Assembly (NCBI GenBank): GCA_028290465.1 | Contig: JAQGJU010000027.1 | Coordinates: forward strand, 62,001-126,000 | Direction of reading: 5' to 3' | Source of the DNA: Xanthobacteraceae bacterium | GTDB taxonomy: Bacteria; Pseudomonadota; Alphaproteobacteria; Rhizobiales; Xanthobacteraceae | Length of the DNA: 64,000 nt | Shown here: piece after piece, positions 34,998 through 44,054 of the stretch | Numbering within the stretch: the stretch's first letter is position 1 | Layout: each line of letters starts with the position of its first letter | Made by a program: the position numbers and the translations under genes | Notes under the pieces: model-generated | Databases searched by the model: none | Seen by the model: only the letters and a program-made list of their open reading frames with translations | Told to the model about the DNA's origin: nothing

Positions 34998-36515
34998 ATG
35001 ATCTACGTTTCCATTATCGTCGAAGCCCTGCGTTCGCGCCCGGTGCTGGTGTTCTGGCTGGCGGCGCTGGCCCAGGCCGTGCTGTGGACCCTGGTTCCGT
35101 CGCTGTTCTATGCGGTTCCCCCCGGCGATCTGCCGCATGTGCTGGCGCTCGGCCACGAATTGCGGCTCGGCCCGGCGGTCGGTCCGCCGCTCGCCTATTG
35201 GCTGGCCGAATTCGCGTTCCGGCTCGGCGGCATGTTCGGCGTCTATCTGCTGTCGCAGCTCTGCGTGCTGACGGCGTTCTGGGGCGTGTTCACGCTGAGC
35301 CGTGCGCTGTTCGGGCGCACCCACGCGGCGATGGTCGTGATGTTGCTGGTCGGCATCGCGCTGTACAGCGTGCCGAGCGCTGAGTTCGGCCCGCCGATCC
35401 TGGCGATGGCGATCTGGTCGCTGATGCTGCTGCATTACTGGCGCGCGCTCGGCGAGGGCCGGCGGCGATTCTGGTATGTGCTCGGCATCGAGGCCGCGCT
35501 GCTGGTGATGACGACGCCGGTCGCGCTGGTGCTGATCGGGCTTCTGGTGGTGTTCACGGTCGGCACCGCGCGCGGCCGCGCGACGCTGGATGTCGCCGAG
35601 CCGTGGGTCGCCATCATCGCGGTGATCGGCGCGCTGATCCCGGTGCTGTTCTGGCTCGACGGTGTGTTCGACCGTTTGCTGCCGATCGGCGCGCGGCTGC
35701 TCGACGGCGGCACGCGCGACGGAAATATAGCGGCGTGGGGCCGCATGCTGGTGACGCTGCTGGTCGCGCATGCCGGCATCGGCGTGCTGGTGCTGCTGGC
35801 GAGCGGCTGGCCGCGCGCCCCGAAGGCCGATGCGCCGCGCCTGAAGCGGACCGAACCAGAGGCGCTGGCGGTCAGCTTCACGATCTTCTTCGCGCTGACG
35901 CCCGCGCTCGCGGTCACCATCCTGTCGGTGATCGTTGGCGGCTCCGCGCCGCTCGGCGGCAGCGCGCCGCTGGTGCTGCTGTCGGCGCCCGCCGTGATCC
36001 TGGCCTGCGGCAACACCATTCCGCTGCACCGCCAGCGCATGACGTTGTATGCGTGGAGCGGCCTGCTGCTGGCTCCGGCCGGGCTCGCCATCGCGGCGAT
36101 GCTGGCCGGGCCGTGGACGCTCGGTCTCGATCTCAAGATCAATCTGCCGGCCGCCGAGATCAGCCAGTTTGTCGGCGACAATTTCGAACGCCGGGCCGGC
36201 AAGCCGCTGGCGATCGTGACCGGCGACCGTCAGCTCGCGGCGCTGGTCTCGCTCCGCGCGCCGAGCCGACCCGGCGTATACGACGCGGCGGCGCCGGAAC
36301 GCACGCCGTGGATAAGTAACGCCGATATCGCCCGCGACGGCGCGGTCGTATTGTGGGTCGCGACCGATACGCGCCGCACGCCGCCGGAAGATATCCGCCG
36401 GCAGTTTCCCGATCTGGTGCCGGAGCAGCCGCGCCTGTTCGAGCGGCCGGTGCAGGGCCTGCTGCCGAAACTGTGGATTGGCTGGGCGGTGATCCGGCCG
36501 AAGCCGGCGAGTTAG
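34998..36515 (+). CDS. GT39-like membrane glycosyltransferase
   Basis: This 505-aa polytopic protein has a first hydrophobic helix PVLVFWLAALAQAVLWTLV, the luminal loop LALGHELRLGPAVGPPLAYWLAEF (resembling the PMT/ArnT first loop), then about ten more hydrophobic segments and a soluble C-terminal part (LAIVTGDRQLAALVSL). Such proteins transfer sugars from polyprenyl-phosphate donors to lipid or protein acceptors. Start MIYVSIIVEALRS at 34998 is 58 bases after rnhB; the longer frame from 34755 overlaps rnhB and is rejected. Confidence 0.72.
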   Translation: MIYVSIIVEALRSRPVLVFWLAALAQAVLWTLVPSLFYAVPPGDLPHVLALGHELRLGPAVGPPLAYWLAEFAFRLGGMFGVYLLSQLCVLTAFWGVFTLSRALFGRTHAAMVVMLLVGIALYSVPSAEFGPPILAMAIWSLMLLHYWRALGEGRRRFWYVLGIEAALLVMTTPVALVLIGLLVVFTVGTARGRATLDVAEPWVAIIAVIGALIPVLFWLDGVFDRLLPIGARLLDGGTRDGNIAAWGRMLVTLLVAHAGIGVLVLLASGWPRAPKADAPRLKRTEPEALAVSFTIFFALTPALAVTILSVIVGGSAPLGGSAPLVLLSAPAVILACGNTIPLHRQRMTLYAWSGLLLAPAGLAIAAMLAGPWTLGLDLKINLPAAEISQFVGDNFERRAGKPLAIVTGDRQLAALVSLRAPSRPGVYDAAAPERTPWISNADIARDGAVVLWVATDTRRTPPEDIRRQFPDLVPEQPRLFERPVQGLLPKLWIGWAVIRPKPAS

Positions 36516-36542
36516 ATATTGATCCAATCCGATTGATGGATC

Positions 36543-36622
36543 GTAGGATGGCTTGAGCGTAGCGAAACCCATCGCAGCGCGGCAAGAAGATGATGGGTTT
36601 GGCTGCGCTCAAGCCATCCTAC
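36543..36622. repeat. Long imperfect inverted repeat between convergent genes
   Basis: Terminal 17-bp perfect arms GTAGGATGGCTTGAGCG / CGCTCAAGCCATCCTAC continue inward as TAGCGAAACCCATC and GATGGGTTTGGCTG. The element fills the gap between the GT39-like and cydB stops. The sequence resembles widespread GTAGGATGGGTT-type dispersed repeats of proteobacteria and could also end transcription in both directions. Confidence 0.75.
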
Positions 36623-36639
36623 AAGCCGCGGCAATCGCC

Positions 36640-37644
36640 TCAATGATAGCCTTCGCCTTCGCGGACCTTGCCGCGAAACACCCAATAGACGAACACGGTG
36701 TAGCCGAGGATGATCGGCAGCAGCGGCAGCGTGCCGATCAGGATGAACATCTGACTCTCGCGCGCGGCGGCGGTCTGCCAGATCGTCAGTGACGGCGGCA
36801 CCAGATACGGGAACACCGAGATCACCAGCCCGAGATAGCCGAGCAGAAATAATCCAATGGCGCTGAAGAACGGCAGATTGTCGCGTTCTCGCGTCAGGCC
36901 CCACCAGCAGGCCAGCGCGACCAGCGCGGTGACGATCGGCACCGGCCACAGATAGAAGATGTTCGGCGTCGAGAACCAGCGTTCGGAGATGCGCTCGAAC
37001 TGCAACGGCGTCCACAGGCTGACGATGCCCATGAAGCCCAGCACCGCGAGCAGCAGCACCTGGGCCTGATCGCGCGAGCGCTCGGCGATGGCGCCGTCGG
37101 TCTTCATGATCAGCCACGTCGCGCCGAGCAGCCCATAGCCGAGCACGACGCCGACGCCGCACACCGCCGCGAACGGCGTCGCGAAATCGAACGGACCTCC
37201 GGCGAATTTGTTGTCGGCGACGTCGACGCCCTGGATCAGGCCGCCGAGGATCATGCCCTGGCTAAAGCCGGCGACCAGCGAACCGAGCCAGAACGCCACG
37301 TTCCACATCGGCTTGCTGGTGACGGCGATGGTGCGGAATTCGAACGACACGCCGCGAAACACCAGCGCCAGCAGCATTACGATAACCGGAATATAGAACG
37401 CCGGCATGATCACCGCGTAGGCCAACGGGAATGCGACCAGCAGGCCGACGCCGCCGAGCACCAGCCAGGTTTCGTTGCCGTCCCAGAACGGCGCGATGGT
37501 GTCGACGATGCGGTCGCGCTCGTGCTCGTCCGGATGAAACGGAAACAGGATCGCGATGCCGAGGTCGAAGCCGTCGAGAATGACATACATCGCGACGGCT
37601 GTTCCGATCAGGCCGGCCCAGATCAGCGGCAGATCCCACTCCAT
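36640..37644 (-). CDS. cydB: Cytochrome bd-type quinol oxidase subunit II
   Basis: This 334-aa polytopic subunit of a bd-type terminal oxidase begins LPLIWAGLIGTAVAMYVILDGFDLGIAIL, with the conserved WDGNETWLVLGG and FRGVSFEFRT. It follows cydA by 40 bases with a GGAGAAC ribosome site. With cydA it oxidises quinol and reduces O2 to water at the inner membrane without proton pumping. No cydX-like peptide was found downstream. Confidence 0.94.
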   Translation of the reverse strand: MEWDLPLIWAGLIGTAVAMYVILDGFDLGIAILFPFHPDEHERDRIVDTIAPFWDGNETWLVLGGVGLLVAFPLAYAVIMPAFYIPVIVMLLALVFRGVSFEFRTIAVTSKPMWNVAFWLGSLVAGFSQGMILGGLIQGVDVADNKFAGGPFDFATPFAAVCGVGVVLGYGLLGATWLIMKTDGAIAERSRDQAQVLLLAVLGFMGIVSLWTPLQFERISERWFSTPNIFYLWPVPIVTALVALACWWGLTRERDNLPFFSAIGLFLLGYLGLVISVFPYLVPPSLTIWQTAAARESQMFILIGTLPLLPIILGYTVFVYWVFRGKVREGEGYH

Positions 37645-37684
37645 CGCGATGTTCTCCGGCTTGTTCTATCGAAGCGAAATCAAG

Positions 37685-39058
37685 TTATGCGTCGCCTTTA
37701 GCCGCCGCCAACGGGCCGGCGCTGAATTTCTTTGGCGGACGGACCAACTGTTCCTGCGGGCCCTTCGCGATCAGGCGGTTGATGTAATACATGCCCATGG
37801 TGAACACGATGCCGTAGACCACGACAAACATCGCCAGCGTGGTAGCTACCGTGGCGGCCGGCACCGGGGATACGGCGTCCGCGGTGCGCATCAGGCCCTG
37901 GACCATCCACGGCTGACGTCCGCTTTCGGTCACCACCCAGCCGGCGATCACGGCCACGAAGCCGGTCCACCAGGTTTGCGCGACGATGCGCAGATACCAG
38001 CGCGTGTCGAACAACCGGCCGCGCCACAGCAGCAAGCCGCCGAACAGCGCCGCCGCGATCATGAAGAAGCCGATCCCCAGCATGATGCGGAACGCAAAGA
38101 ACACGTTGTGGATCGGCGGGCGGTCCTGCTTCGGCACCGACGTGAGGCCAGGAAACAGGCCGTTCGGATCGTGCGTCAGGATCAGCGAGGCGCCGCGCGG
38201 GATCGATATCTCGAAGCGGTTCCTTTCGTTGGCCGGGTCGGGCCAGGCGAAGATGTGGAAATCGCCGGGCTTGCTGCCGTCCCAATGCGCCTCCATGGCG
38301 GCGATCTTGATCGGCTGATGCTTGAGCGTGTTGAGGCCGTGCTGGTCGCCGAGAAACAGTTGCAGCGGCGCCAGCACGAACAGGAGGCCGATGCTCATGC
38401 GCACCATGGTGCGGGCTTCATCCAGATGCCGGCCGGCCAGCAGATAACGCGCGCCGACCGCCAGCACCACGAAGCCTGCGGTCAGATACGCGGCGTTGAG
38501 CATGTGGGTGAGGCGATACAGGAAGCTCGGATTGAACACGATCGCCCACCAGTCGAGTGGGTGTGCGACGCCGTTGCGCATCTCATACGCGACCGGCGTG
38601 TGCATCCAGGAATTCGCCGAGATGATCCAGAACGCCGAGATCGCGGTGCCGACCGCGACCGCTATGGCCGAAAAGATATGCAGCCCGCGCGGCACGCGGT
38701 TGCGGCCGAACAGCAGGATGCCGAGGAACGTCGCTTCGAGAAAAAACGCGGTCAGCACCTCGTAGCCGGCGAGCGGCCCGATAATGTTGCCGAACGCGGC
38801 CGAGAAGCCGCTCCAATTGGTGCCGAACTGGTACGACAGCACGATGCCCGACACCACGCCCATGCCGAACGACACCGCGAAGATCTTGGTCCAGAATCCC
38901 GACAGCCGCCCGTAATGCTCGCGGCCGGTCCAGCCCCACATGATCTCGAGCGTCGCGATATAGGCCGACAGCCCGATGGTGAAGCTCGGGAAGATGATGT
39001 GGAACGCGATCGTGAAGGCGAACTGGAAGCGGGCGAGCAGGACTGGATCGGCTTCCAT
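37685..39058 (-). CDS. cydA: Cytochrome bd-type quinol oxidase subunit I (CIO-like, short Q loop)
   Basis: This 457-aa haem-bearing subunit has an axial His at about residue 20 in FTIAFHIIFPSFTIG and a GRQPWMVQG motif. The quinol-binding Q loop is short, so it resembles the cyanide-insensitive CioA branch more than the long E. coli CydA. Family members support respiration at low oxygen or under inhibitors. No FNR-like palindrome was recognised in the 121 bases upstream. No cydDC assembly genes are in the window. Confidence 0.94.
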   Translation of the reverse strand: MEADPVLLARFQFAFTIAFHIIFPSFTIGLSAYIATLEIMWGWTGREHYGRLSGFWTKIFAVSFGMGVVSGIVLSYQFGTNWSGFSAAFGNIIGPLAGYEVLTAFFLEATFLGILLFGRNRVPRGLHIFSAIAVAVGTAISAFWIISANSWMHTPVAYEMRNGVAHPLDWWAIVFNPSFLYRLTHMLNAAYLTAGFVVLAVGARYLLAGRHLDEARTMVRMSIGLLFVLAPLQLFLGDQHGLNTLKHQPIKIAAMEAHWDGSKPGDFHIFAWPDPANERNRFEISIPRGASLILTHDPNGLFPGLTSVPKQDRPPIHNVFFAFRIMLGIGFFMIAAALFGGLLLWRGRLFDTRWYLRIVAQTWWTGFVAVIAGWVVTESGRQPWMVQGLMRTADAVSPVPAATVATTLAMFVVVYGIVFTMGMYYINRLIAKGPQEQLVRPPKKFSAGPLAAAKGDA

Positions 39059-39179
39059 CGGGCAAACCCCGCGATTGCTTCAGCGTGGTTGAGATCGCTT
39101 CGCCGGGGACACTAGTCCTTCGGATCGAGAAGCGCGAGGGCCATCGCGCATAGCTCGCGTGCGTTGATGTCGCGCGTGT

Positions 39180-39998
39180 TCAGCCGTTCAGCGCCTGCTT
39201 GATGGCCAGGAAATCCTTCCAGGCATACCGCTTTTGCAACGGACTGCGCAGCAGGAACGCCGGATGGAAGGTCGGCAGCGCCTTGATCTCGCGCGCGCCG
39301 TTCTGGAACGGGAACCAGCGCCCGCGCGTTTTGGTGATGCCATCGCGGAGACCAAGAAGGGTTTGCGCCGACGGTCCGCCAAGGCACACCAATATGTCCG
39401 GATTGGCGAGTTCGATTTGCCGCAGCACGAACGGCAGACAGATCTGCGACTCCTGCGGCGTCGGCGTGCGGTTGCCCGGCGGCCGCCACGGCACGATGTT
39501 AGCGATGTAGACCGATGTTCGATCGAGGCTGACGGCCGCCAGCATCAGGTCGAGCAGTTTTCCGGAGCGGCCGACGAAGGGCAGGCCCTCGATATCCTCG
39601 TCGCGGCCCGGCGCCTCGCCGACCAACATCACGCGCGCCTGCGGATTGCCGTCGGCGAACACCATCTGCTTGGCGGTGCCGCGCAGCGCGCAGCCCTCGA
39701 AGCCTTTCAAAATGTCGCGCAGTTCTTCCAGCGAGCCGGCGCTCTTGGCGGCGGCGCGGGCCGACATGATGGCGGCGTCCGGCGCGGCCGGCGCGGTGCC
39801 GACGAGAGGGGCGGCCTGCGATGCGGCCTGCATCCTGGGCGCGCTCGGCGCCGTGCGCTCGACCCGTGGGGCAGGGGCCGGCGGCGGAATCTCATCGGCG
39901 AAGCGGTCGACCGGCGCCTCGTCGACCAACGCGTCGACGCCCGACTCCAGATAGAAGCCGAGCAGTTCGCGGGCAGCTTTGGTAGGGTCGGGTGTCAT
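39180..39998 (-). CDS. Uracil-DNA glycosylase, family 4
   Basis: This 272-aa DNA repair enzyme has the family-4 motifs MLVGEAPGRDEDIEGLPFVG (motif 1), NIVPWRPPGNRTPTPQE, and TFHPAFLLRSP (motif 3). Iron-sulphur cluster cysteines are expected; CALRGT and later Cys residues are visible. An Ala/Pro-rich N-terminal segment of about 75 residues precedes the fold. Start MTPDPTKAARELLGFY at 39998 is preferred over a longer frame. It is monocistronic and divergent from the ETF-QO gene. Confidence 0.92.
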   Translation of the reverse strand: MTPDPTKAARELLGFYLESGVDALVDEAPVDRFADEIPPPAPAPRVERTAPSAPRMQAASQAAPLVGTAPAAPDAAIMSARAAAKSAGSLEELRDILKGFEGCALRGTAKQMVFADGNPQARVMLVGEAPGRDEDIEGLPFVGRSGKLLDLMLAAVSLDRTSVYIANIVPWRPPGNRTPTPQESQICLPFVLRQIELANPDILVCLGGPSAQTLLGLRDGITKTRGRWFPFQNGAREIKALPTFHPAFLLRSPLQKRYAWKDFLAIKQALNG

Positions 39999-40138
39999 GC
40001 TGAACCTGGGTGATCGGGTGCCACTATAGCAAGCTTGCTCGGCGAAGGGGGCATCCCGCGCCAATTTCCTGTCCGATTCGCGCATGCGATTGTCAGCGCC
40101 CCGAATCCGTGGAACCGTTATAAAAAGCCGTAGTGCCC

Positions 40139-40162
40139 GAGCCATCCCGGTCGGGATGGCTC
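40139..40162. other. Hairpin with adjacent T-run
   Basis: GAGCCATCCC / GGGATGGCTC arms with a 4-base loop are followed on the plus strand by TAGATTTTTAT. It has intrinsic-terminator form but sits between two divergent genes, so it may instead belong to the mobile repeat that follows. Confidence 0.5.
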
Positions 40163-40176
40163 TAGATTTTTATGTG

Positions 40177-40225
40177 GCGCATGTCCTTATCGGCGAACGG
40201 GTTCCCACTTCGCCGGGACATGCGC
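40177..40225. repeat. Dispersed hairpin repeat, copy B
   Basis: Outer arms GCGCATGTCC / GGACATGCGC and inner arms CGGCGAA / TTCGCCG enclose CGGGTTCCCAC, the reverse complement of GTGGGAACCCG. This is the same apex as copies A and C with different, fully compensated arms. It ends 8 bases before the ETF-QO start and includes its upstream leader. Confidence 0.75.
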
Positions 40226-40232
40226 AGGGGAC

Positions 40233-41894
40233 ATGACGATGGACGCTGAAGAACTGCCGCCCCGCGAAGCGATGGATTTCGACGTCGTCGTGGTCGGGGC
40301 CGGTCCGGCTGGCCTCGCGGCCGCGATCCGTTTGAAGCAGGTCTCGCCGGACAGCACGGTGGTGGTGGTCGAGAAGGGCTCGGAGGTCGGCGCGCATATT
40401 CTGTCCGGCGCGGTGATCGATCCCGTAGGGCTCGACCGGCTGCTGCCCGAATGGCGCACCGAAGACAGTCCGATCAAGACGAAGGTCGAGGACGACCGGT
40501 TCTACTGGCTGTCGGCCAGCGGCGGCGTACGGCTGCCGAATTTCCTGATGCCGCCGCTGATGAGCAATCACGGCAATTATGTCGTGTCGCTCGGCAACGT
40601 GTGCCGCTGGCTCGCCACCAAGGCCGAAGCGCTCGGCGTCGAGATTTATCCGGGCTTCGCGGCGGCCGAGGTGCTGTTCGGGCCCAATGGCGAAGTCACC
40701 GGCGTCGCCACCGGCGACATGGGCGTTGGCCGCGACGGCAAGCCGAAGGATGGCTTCACCCGCGGCATGGAGCTGCGGGCCAAATACACGCTGTTCGCCG
40801 AGGGCGCGCGCGGCCATCTCAGCAAGGCGCTCATTGCGCGCTTCAATCTGGCGAACGAATGCGATCCGCCGAAATTCGGCATCGGCCTGAAGGAGTTGTG
40901 GCAGGTTGCGCCGGACAAACACCAGCCCGGGCTGGTGCAGCACTCGTTCGGCTGGCCGCTCGACAACAGCACCGGCGGCGGATCGTTCCTGTATCACCTC
41001 GACGACAATCTGGTGTCGGTCGGGTTTGTGATGCACCTGAATTATCAGAACCCGCATCTGTCGCCGTTCGACGAATTCCAGCGCTTCAAGACCCACCCGT
41101 GGATTCGCGACACCTTCGAGGGCGGCAAGCGGCTGGCCTATGGGGCGCGGGCGATCACCGAGGGCGGTTTCCAGTCGGTGCCGAAGCTGGTGTTTCCGGG
41201 CGGCGCGCTGATCGGCTGCGCGGCCGGCTTTGTCAACGTGCCGCGCATCAAGGGCAGCCACAACGCGGTGCTGTCCGGCATGATGGCGGCCGAGCAGGCG
41301 GCCGAAGCGCTCAGGGCCGGTCGCGCCAACGATACGCTGACCGGCTATCAGGATGCGTGGAAAGACTCCGAGATCGGCAAGGATCTGTGGAAGGTGCGCA
41401 ATGCCAAACCGCTATGGTCGCGCTTCGGCACGCTGATCGGCATCGCGCTCGGCGCCCTCGACATGTGGACCAATACGTTCGGCTTCTCGCTGTTCGGTAC
41501 GCTGAGCCACAGCAAGGCTGATTCAAAGACGCTGAAACCGGCCGCCGATGCCGAGCGGATCGTCTATCCGAAGCCCGACGGCAAGCTAACTTTCGACAAG
41601 TTGTCCTCGGTGTTTCTGTCGAACACCAATCACGAGGAAGACCAGCCGGTGCACCTGCGTGTGCACGACATGGCGCTGCAAAAGGCGTCGGAGCACGACG
41701 TGTTCGGCGGCCCGTCGCCGCGCTATTGCCCGGCCGGCGTCTATGAATGGGTCGAGGAGGGGGCCGACGCCCGCTACGTGATCAACGCGCAGAATTGCGT
41801 GCACTGCAAGACCTGCGACATCAAGGACCCCAACGAAAACATTACCTGGGTGACGCCGGAAGGCGGCGGCGGGCCGAATTATCCGAACATGTGA
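40233..41894 (+). CDS. Electron-transfer flavoprotein-ubiquinone oxidoreductase
   Basis: This 553-aa membrane-associated FAD and 4Fe-4S enzyme passes electrons from ETF (fatty and amino acid dehydrogenation) to ubiquinone. FAD motif VVVGAGPAGLAAAIRLK is near residue 12-30, GAHILSGAVIDP follows, and the C-terminal cluster motif is CPAGVYEWVE with NAQNCVHCKTCDIKDP. Usual length. An alternative ATG lies two codons downstream. The leader contains a dispersed hairpin repeat. Confidence 0.96.
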   Translation: MTMDAEELPPREAMDFDVVVVGAGPAGLAAAIRLKQVSPDSTVVVVEKGSEVGAHILSGAVIDPVGLDRLLPEWRTEDSPIKTKVEDDRFYWLSASGGVRLPNFLMPPLMSNHGNYVVSLGNVCRWLATKAEALGVEIYPGFAAAEVLFGPNGEVTGVATGDMGVGRDGKPKDGFTRGMELRAKYTLFAEGARGHLSKALIARFNLANECDPPKFGIGLKELWQVAPDKHQPGLVQHSFGWPLDNSTGGGSFLYHLDDNLVSVGFVMHLNYQNPHLSPFDEFQRFKTHPWIRDTFEGGKRLAYGARAITEGGFQSVPKLVFPGGALIGCAAGFVNVPRIKGSHNAVLSGMMAAEQAAEALRAGRANDTLTGYQDAWKDSEIGKDLWKVRNAKPLWSRFGTLIGIALGALDMWTNTFGFSLFGTLSHSKADSKTLKPAADAERIVYPKPDGKLTFDKLSSVFLSNTNHEEDQPVHLRVHDMALQKASEHDVFGGPSPRYCPAGVYEWVEEGADARYVINAQNCVHCKTCDIKDPNENITWVTPEGGGGPNYPNM

Positions 41895-42127
41895 GGCCAA
41901 ATCCGGTTCCGGCCACGATGCTGCCACACCGGAGCGCTGAACCTGCGACGAACCGCGCCCTGATGCCGGCACCCATAGGCGGGCGGCGTTCTTGCGGGCG
42001 GCGCACAAAAAGGTCATTCTCGGCACCGGTCTGAAGTTCGATCGGCGGAACCATGCCGCCCCACCGGCGCACCACCGTCGATATCGGTCACCCGGACTTG
42101 GGTCACTTGGACCTGGCCACACGATGA

Positions 42128-42148
42128 ACGACCCGCTCGGTGGGTCGT
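42128..42148. other. Hairpin upstream of the TPR gene
   Basis: ACGACCC / GGGTCGT arms with a 7-base loop lie in the 278-base gap between the ETF-QO stop and the TPR protein start. It may be a weak terminator for ETF-QO or a leader structure. Nothing else was recognised in the gap. Confidence 0.35.
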
Positions 42149-42172
42149 CCCTGCAACGGAGACATCGGACCC

Positions 42173-43951
42173 GTGATCGTTTCGAACCCATACCGGCACG
42201 TTTCCCTGCGGAACGTGACTTTGGCCGTGCTCGCGACTCTGGTGATGGCCCGCCCGGCGGTGTCCGCCGCGCAGACATCCGAACCGCTGCCGCCGCGCAA
42301 CCCGATGTCGATTTCGGCCTCGGGCAGCTATCTGGCGGCCCGCCATGCCGGGTCGCAGCGCGATTCGGCCGCCGCCGCGACCTATTACCGTTCTGCCTTG
42401 CGGGGCGATCCGCAGAACACTGAAATTCTCGATCGCGCCTTCCTGACGGTGCTGGCGGGCGGCGATGTCGATGAGGCGGTGCGGCTCGCCGACCGCGTGC
42501 TGCAGGTCAACAAAAACGACAAGGTCGCCAAGCTGGTGCTTGGCGTGCGCGGGCTGAAGCAGAAACAATATGCCACCGCTCGGACCAATTTCGGCCAGTC
42601 GATTCGCGGCCAGATCACCGACCTGACGGCAACGCTGCTGAGCGCCTGGGCGCTGCAAGGCGCCGGCGACACCAAGGGCGCCATCGAGGCCATCGACAAG
42701 CTCACCGGGCCGGATTTCTACGCGATCTTCAAGGATCTGCACGCCGGGCTGATCCTCGATCTGGCGGGCCGCAAGAAGGAAGCCGGCAAGCGCTTCGAAA
42801 ACGCCTACAAGCTCGATCCGACGGCATTGCGAGTGGTCGAGGCCTATGGCCGCTGGACCTCGCGCAACGGCACGGCCGCCGAGGCGACCCAGATTTTCCA
42901 GACCTTCAACGCGGCTCTGCCCAACCATCCGCTGATCCTGAGCGAGATGGCGGCGATCGCGGCCGGACAGAACCTGCCGCCGCTGGTGGACACGGTTCAG
43001 GCCGGCGGCTCCGAAGTGCTGTACGGGCTCGGCGCTTCGCTCGGCCGGCGCGGCGGCGGCGAGGATCTCGGCCTCGTCTATCTGCAACTCTCGCTGTATC
43101 TGTCGCCGAGCCATCCGATGGCGCTGCTGTCGCTCGCGGATCTCTACGAGGCGCTCAAGAAGCACGACCTGGCGGTCAAGATCTACGAACGGGTGCCGGC
43201 CAATTCGCCGCTGCGCCGCAATGCCGAGATCCAGCTTGCCACCGACCTCGACACCCTGGAGCGCACCGACGAGGCCATCAAGCATCTCGACAAACTGATC
43301 GCCGACAATCCGAAGGATCTCGAGGCCATCATGGCGCTCGGCACCATCCAGCGCGGCCGCAAGCGCTACGCCGAATGTGCCGAGACCTACGGCAAGGCCG
43401 CCGCCACCGTCGAGAAGCCCGAGAAGTCGAACTGGCTGCTGTTCTACTTCCGTGGCATCTGCGGCGAGCGTTCCAAGCAATGGGTGAAGGCCGAAACCGA
43501 TCTGAAGAAGGCGCTGGAACTGTTCCCCGAACAGCCGCATGTGCTGAACTATCTCGGCTATTCCTGGATCGACCAGGGCATCAACCTCGACGACGGCATG
43601 AAGATGATCCGCCGCGCCGTCGAGCAGCGGCCGGATGACGGCTACATCGTCGACTCGCTCGGCTGGGCCTATTTCCGCACCGGCAATTACGACGAGGCGG
43701 TGAAGAACCTGGAGCGCGCGGTCGAGCTTAAGCCCGAAGACCCGACCATCAACGATCACCTTGGCGATGCCTATTGGCGCATCGGGCGCGAACTCGAAGC
43801 GCGCTTCCAGTGGGCCCACGCCCGCGACCTGAAGCCGGAGCCGGACGAACTGCCGAAGATCGAAGAGAAGCTCAAGAGCGGCTTGGCCGACGATACGTCG
43901 GCGGCGGCCTCCGCGGCCGAGAAGGCGAAGAAGTCCCGCGACGGCGGCTGA
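42173..43951 (+). CDS. TPR-repeat protein, exported
   Basis: This 592-aa protein starts at GTG 42173 (VIVSNPYRHVSLRN), followed by a hydrophobic signal segment (TLAVLATLVMARPAVSAAQ). At least ten tetratricopeptide-like helical repeats follow, clearest near the C-terminus (VLNYLGYSWIDQGINLDDGM, IVDSLGWAYFRTGNYDEAV, NDHLGDAYWRIGRELEARF). It is probably a periplasmic or membrane-anchored scaffold. The family is conserved in Hyphomicrobiales next to ispE. Function unknown; an ATG at 42140 gives an 11-residue longer option. Confidence 0.85.
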   Translation: MIVSNPYRHVSLRNVTLAVLATLVMARPAVSAAQTSEPLPPRNPMSISASGSYLAARHAGSQRDSAAAATYYRSALRGDPQNTEILDRAFLTVLAGGDVDEAVRLADRVLQVNKNDKVAKLVLGVRGLKQKQYATARTNFGQSIRGQITDLTATLLSAWALQGAGDTKGAIEAIDKLTGPDFYAIFKDLHAGLILDLAGRKKEAGKRFENAYKLDPTALRVVEAYGRWTSRNGTAAEATQIFQTFNAALPNHPLILSEMAAIAAGQNLPPLVDTVQAGGSEVLYGLGASLGRRGGGEDLGLVYLQLSLYLSPSHPMALLSLADLYEALKKHDLAVKIYERVPANSPLRRNAEIQLATDLDTLERTDEAIKHLDKLIADNPKDLEAIMALGTIQRGRKRYAECAETYGKAAATVEKPEKSNWLLFYFRGICGERSKQWVKAETDLKKALELFPEQPHVLNYLGYSWIDQGINLDDGMKMIRRAVEQRPDDGYIVDSLGWAYFRTGNYDEAVKNLERAVELKPEDPTINDHLGDAYWRIGRELEARFQWAHARDLKPEPDELPKIEEKLKSGLADDTSAAASAAEKAKKSRDGG

Positions 43952-43985
43952 ACATCGCGATGTTTTCGGCTGTTACCCTATCGTC

Positions 43986-44013
43986 ATGCGCGGGCTTTGC
44001 CCGCGCATTTCGT
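43986..44013 (+). terminator. Terminator-like hairpin after the TPR gene
   Basis: Perfect 10-bp arms ATGCGCGGGC / GCCCGCGCAT with a TTT loop are followed by TTCGTTT, 34 bases after the TPR stop. It is the best intrinsic-terminator candidate in the window, though ispE starts only 41 bases later. Confidence 0.6.
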
Positions 44014-44054
44014 TTGTGGCGATGCGTGACCTCGCAGCAGGACGGAAAACTGCG

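Noticed and set aside
34920-36572. 550-codon minus-strand frame
   Set aside because: Antisense to the GT39-like membrane protein; Gln/His/Arg-rich noise.
37556-39115. 519-codon plus-strand frame
   Set aside because: Antisense to cydAB; no recognisable domain and atypical residue use.
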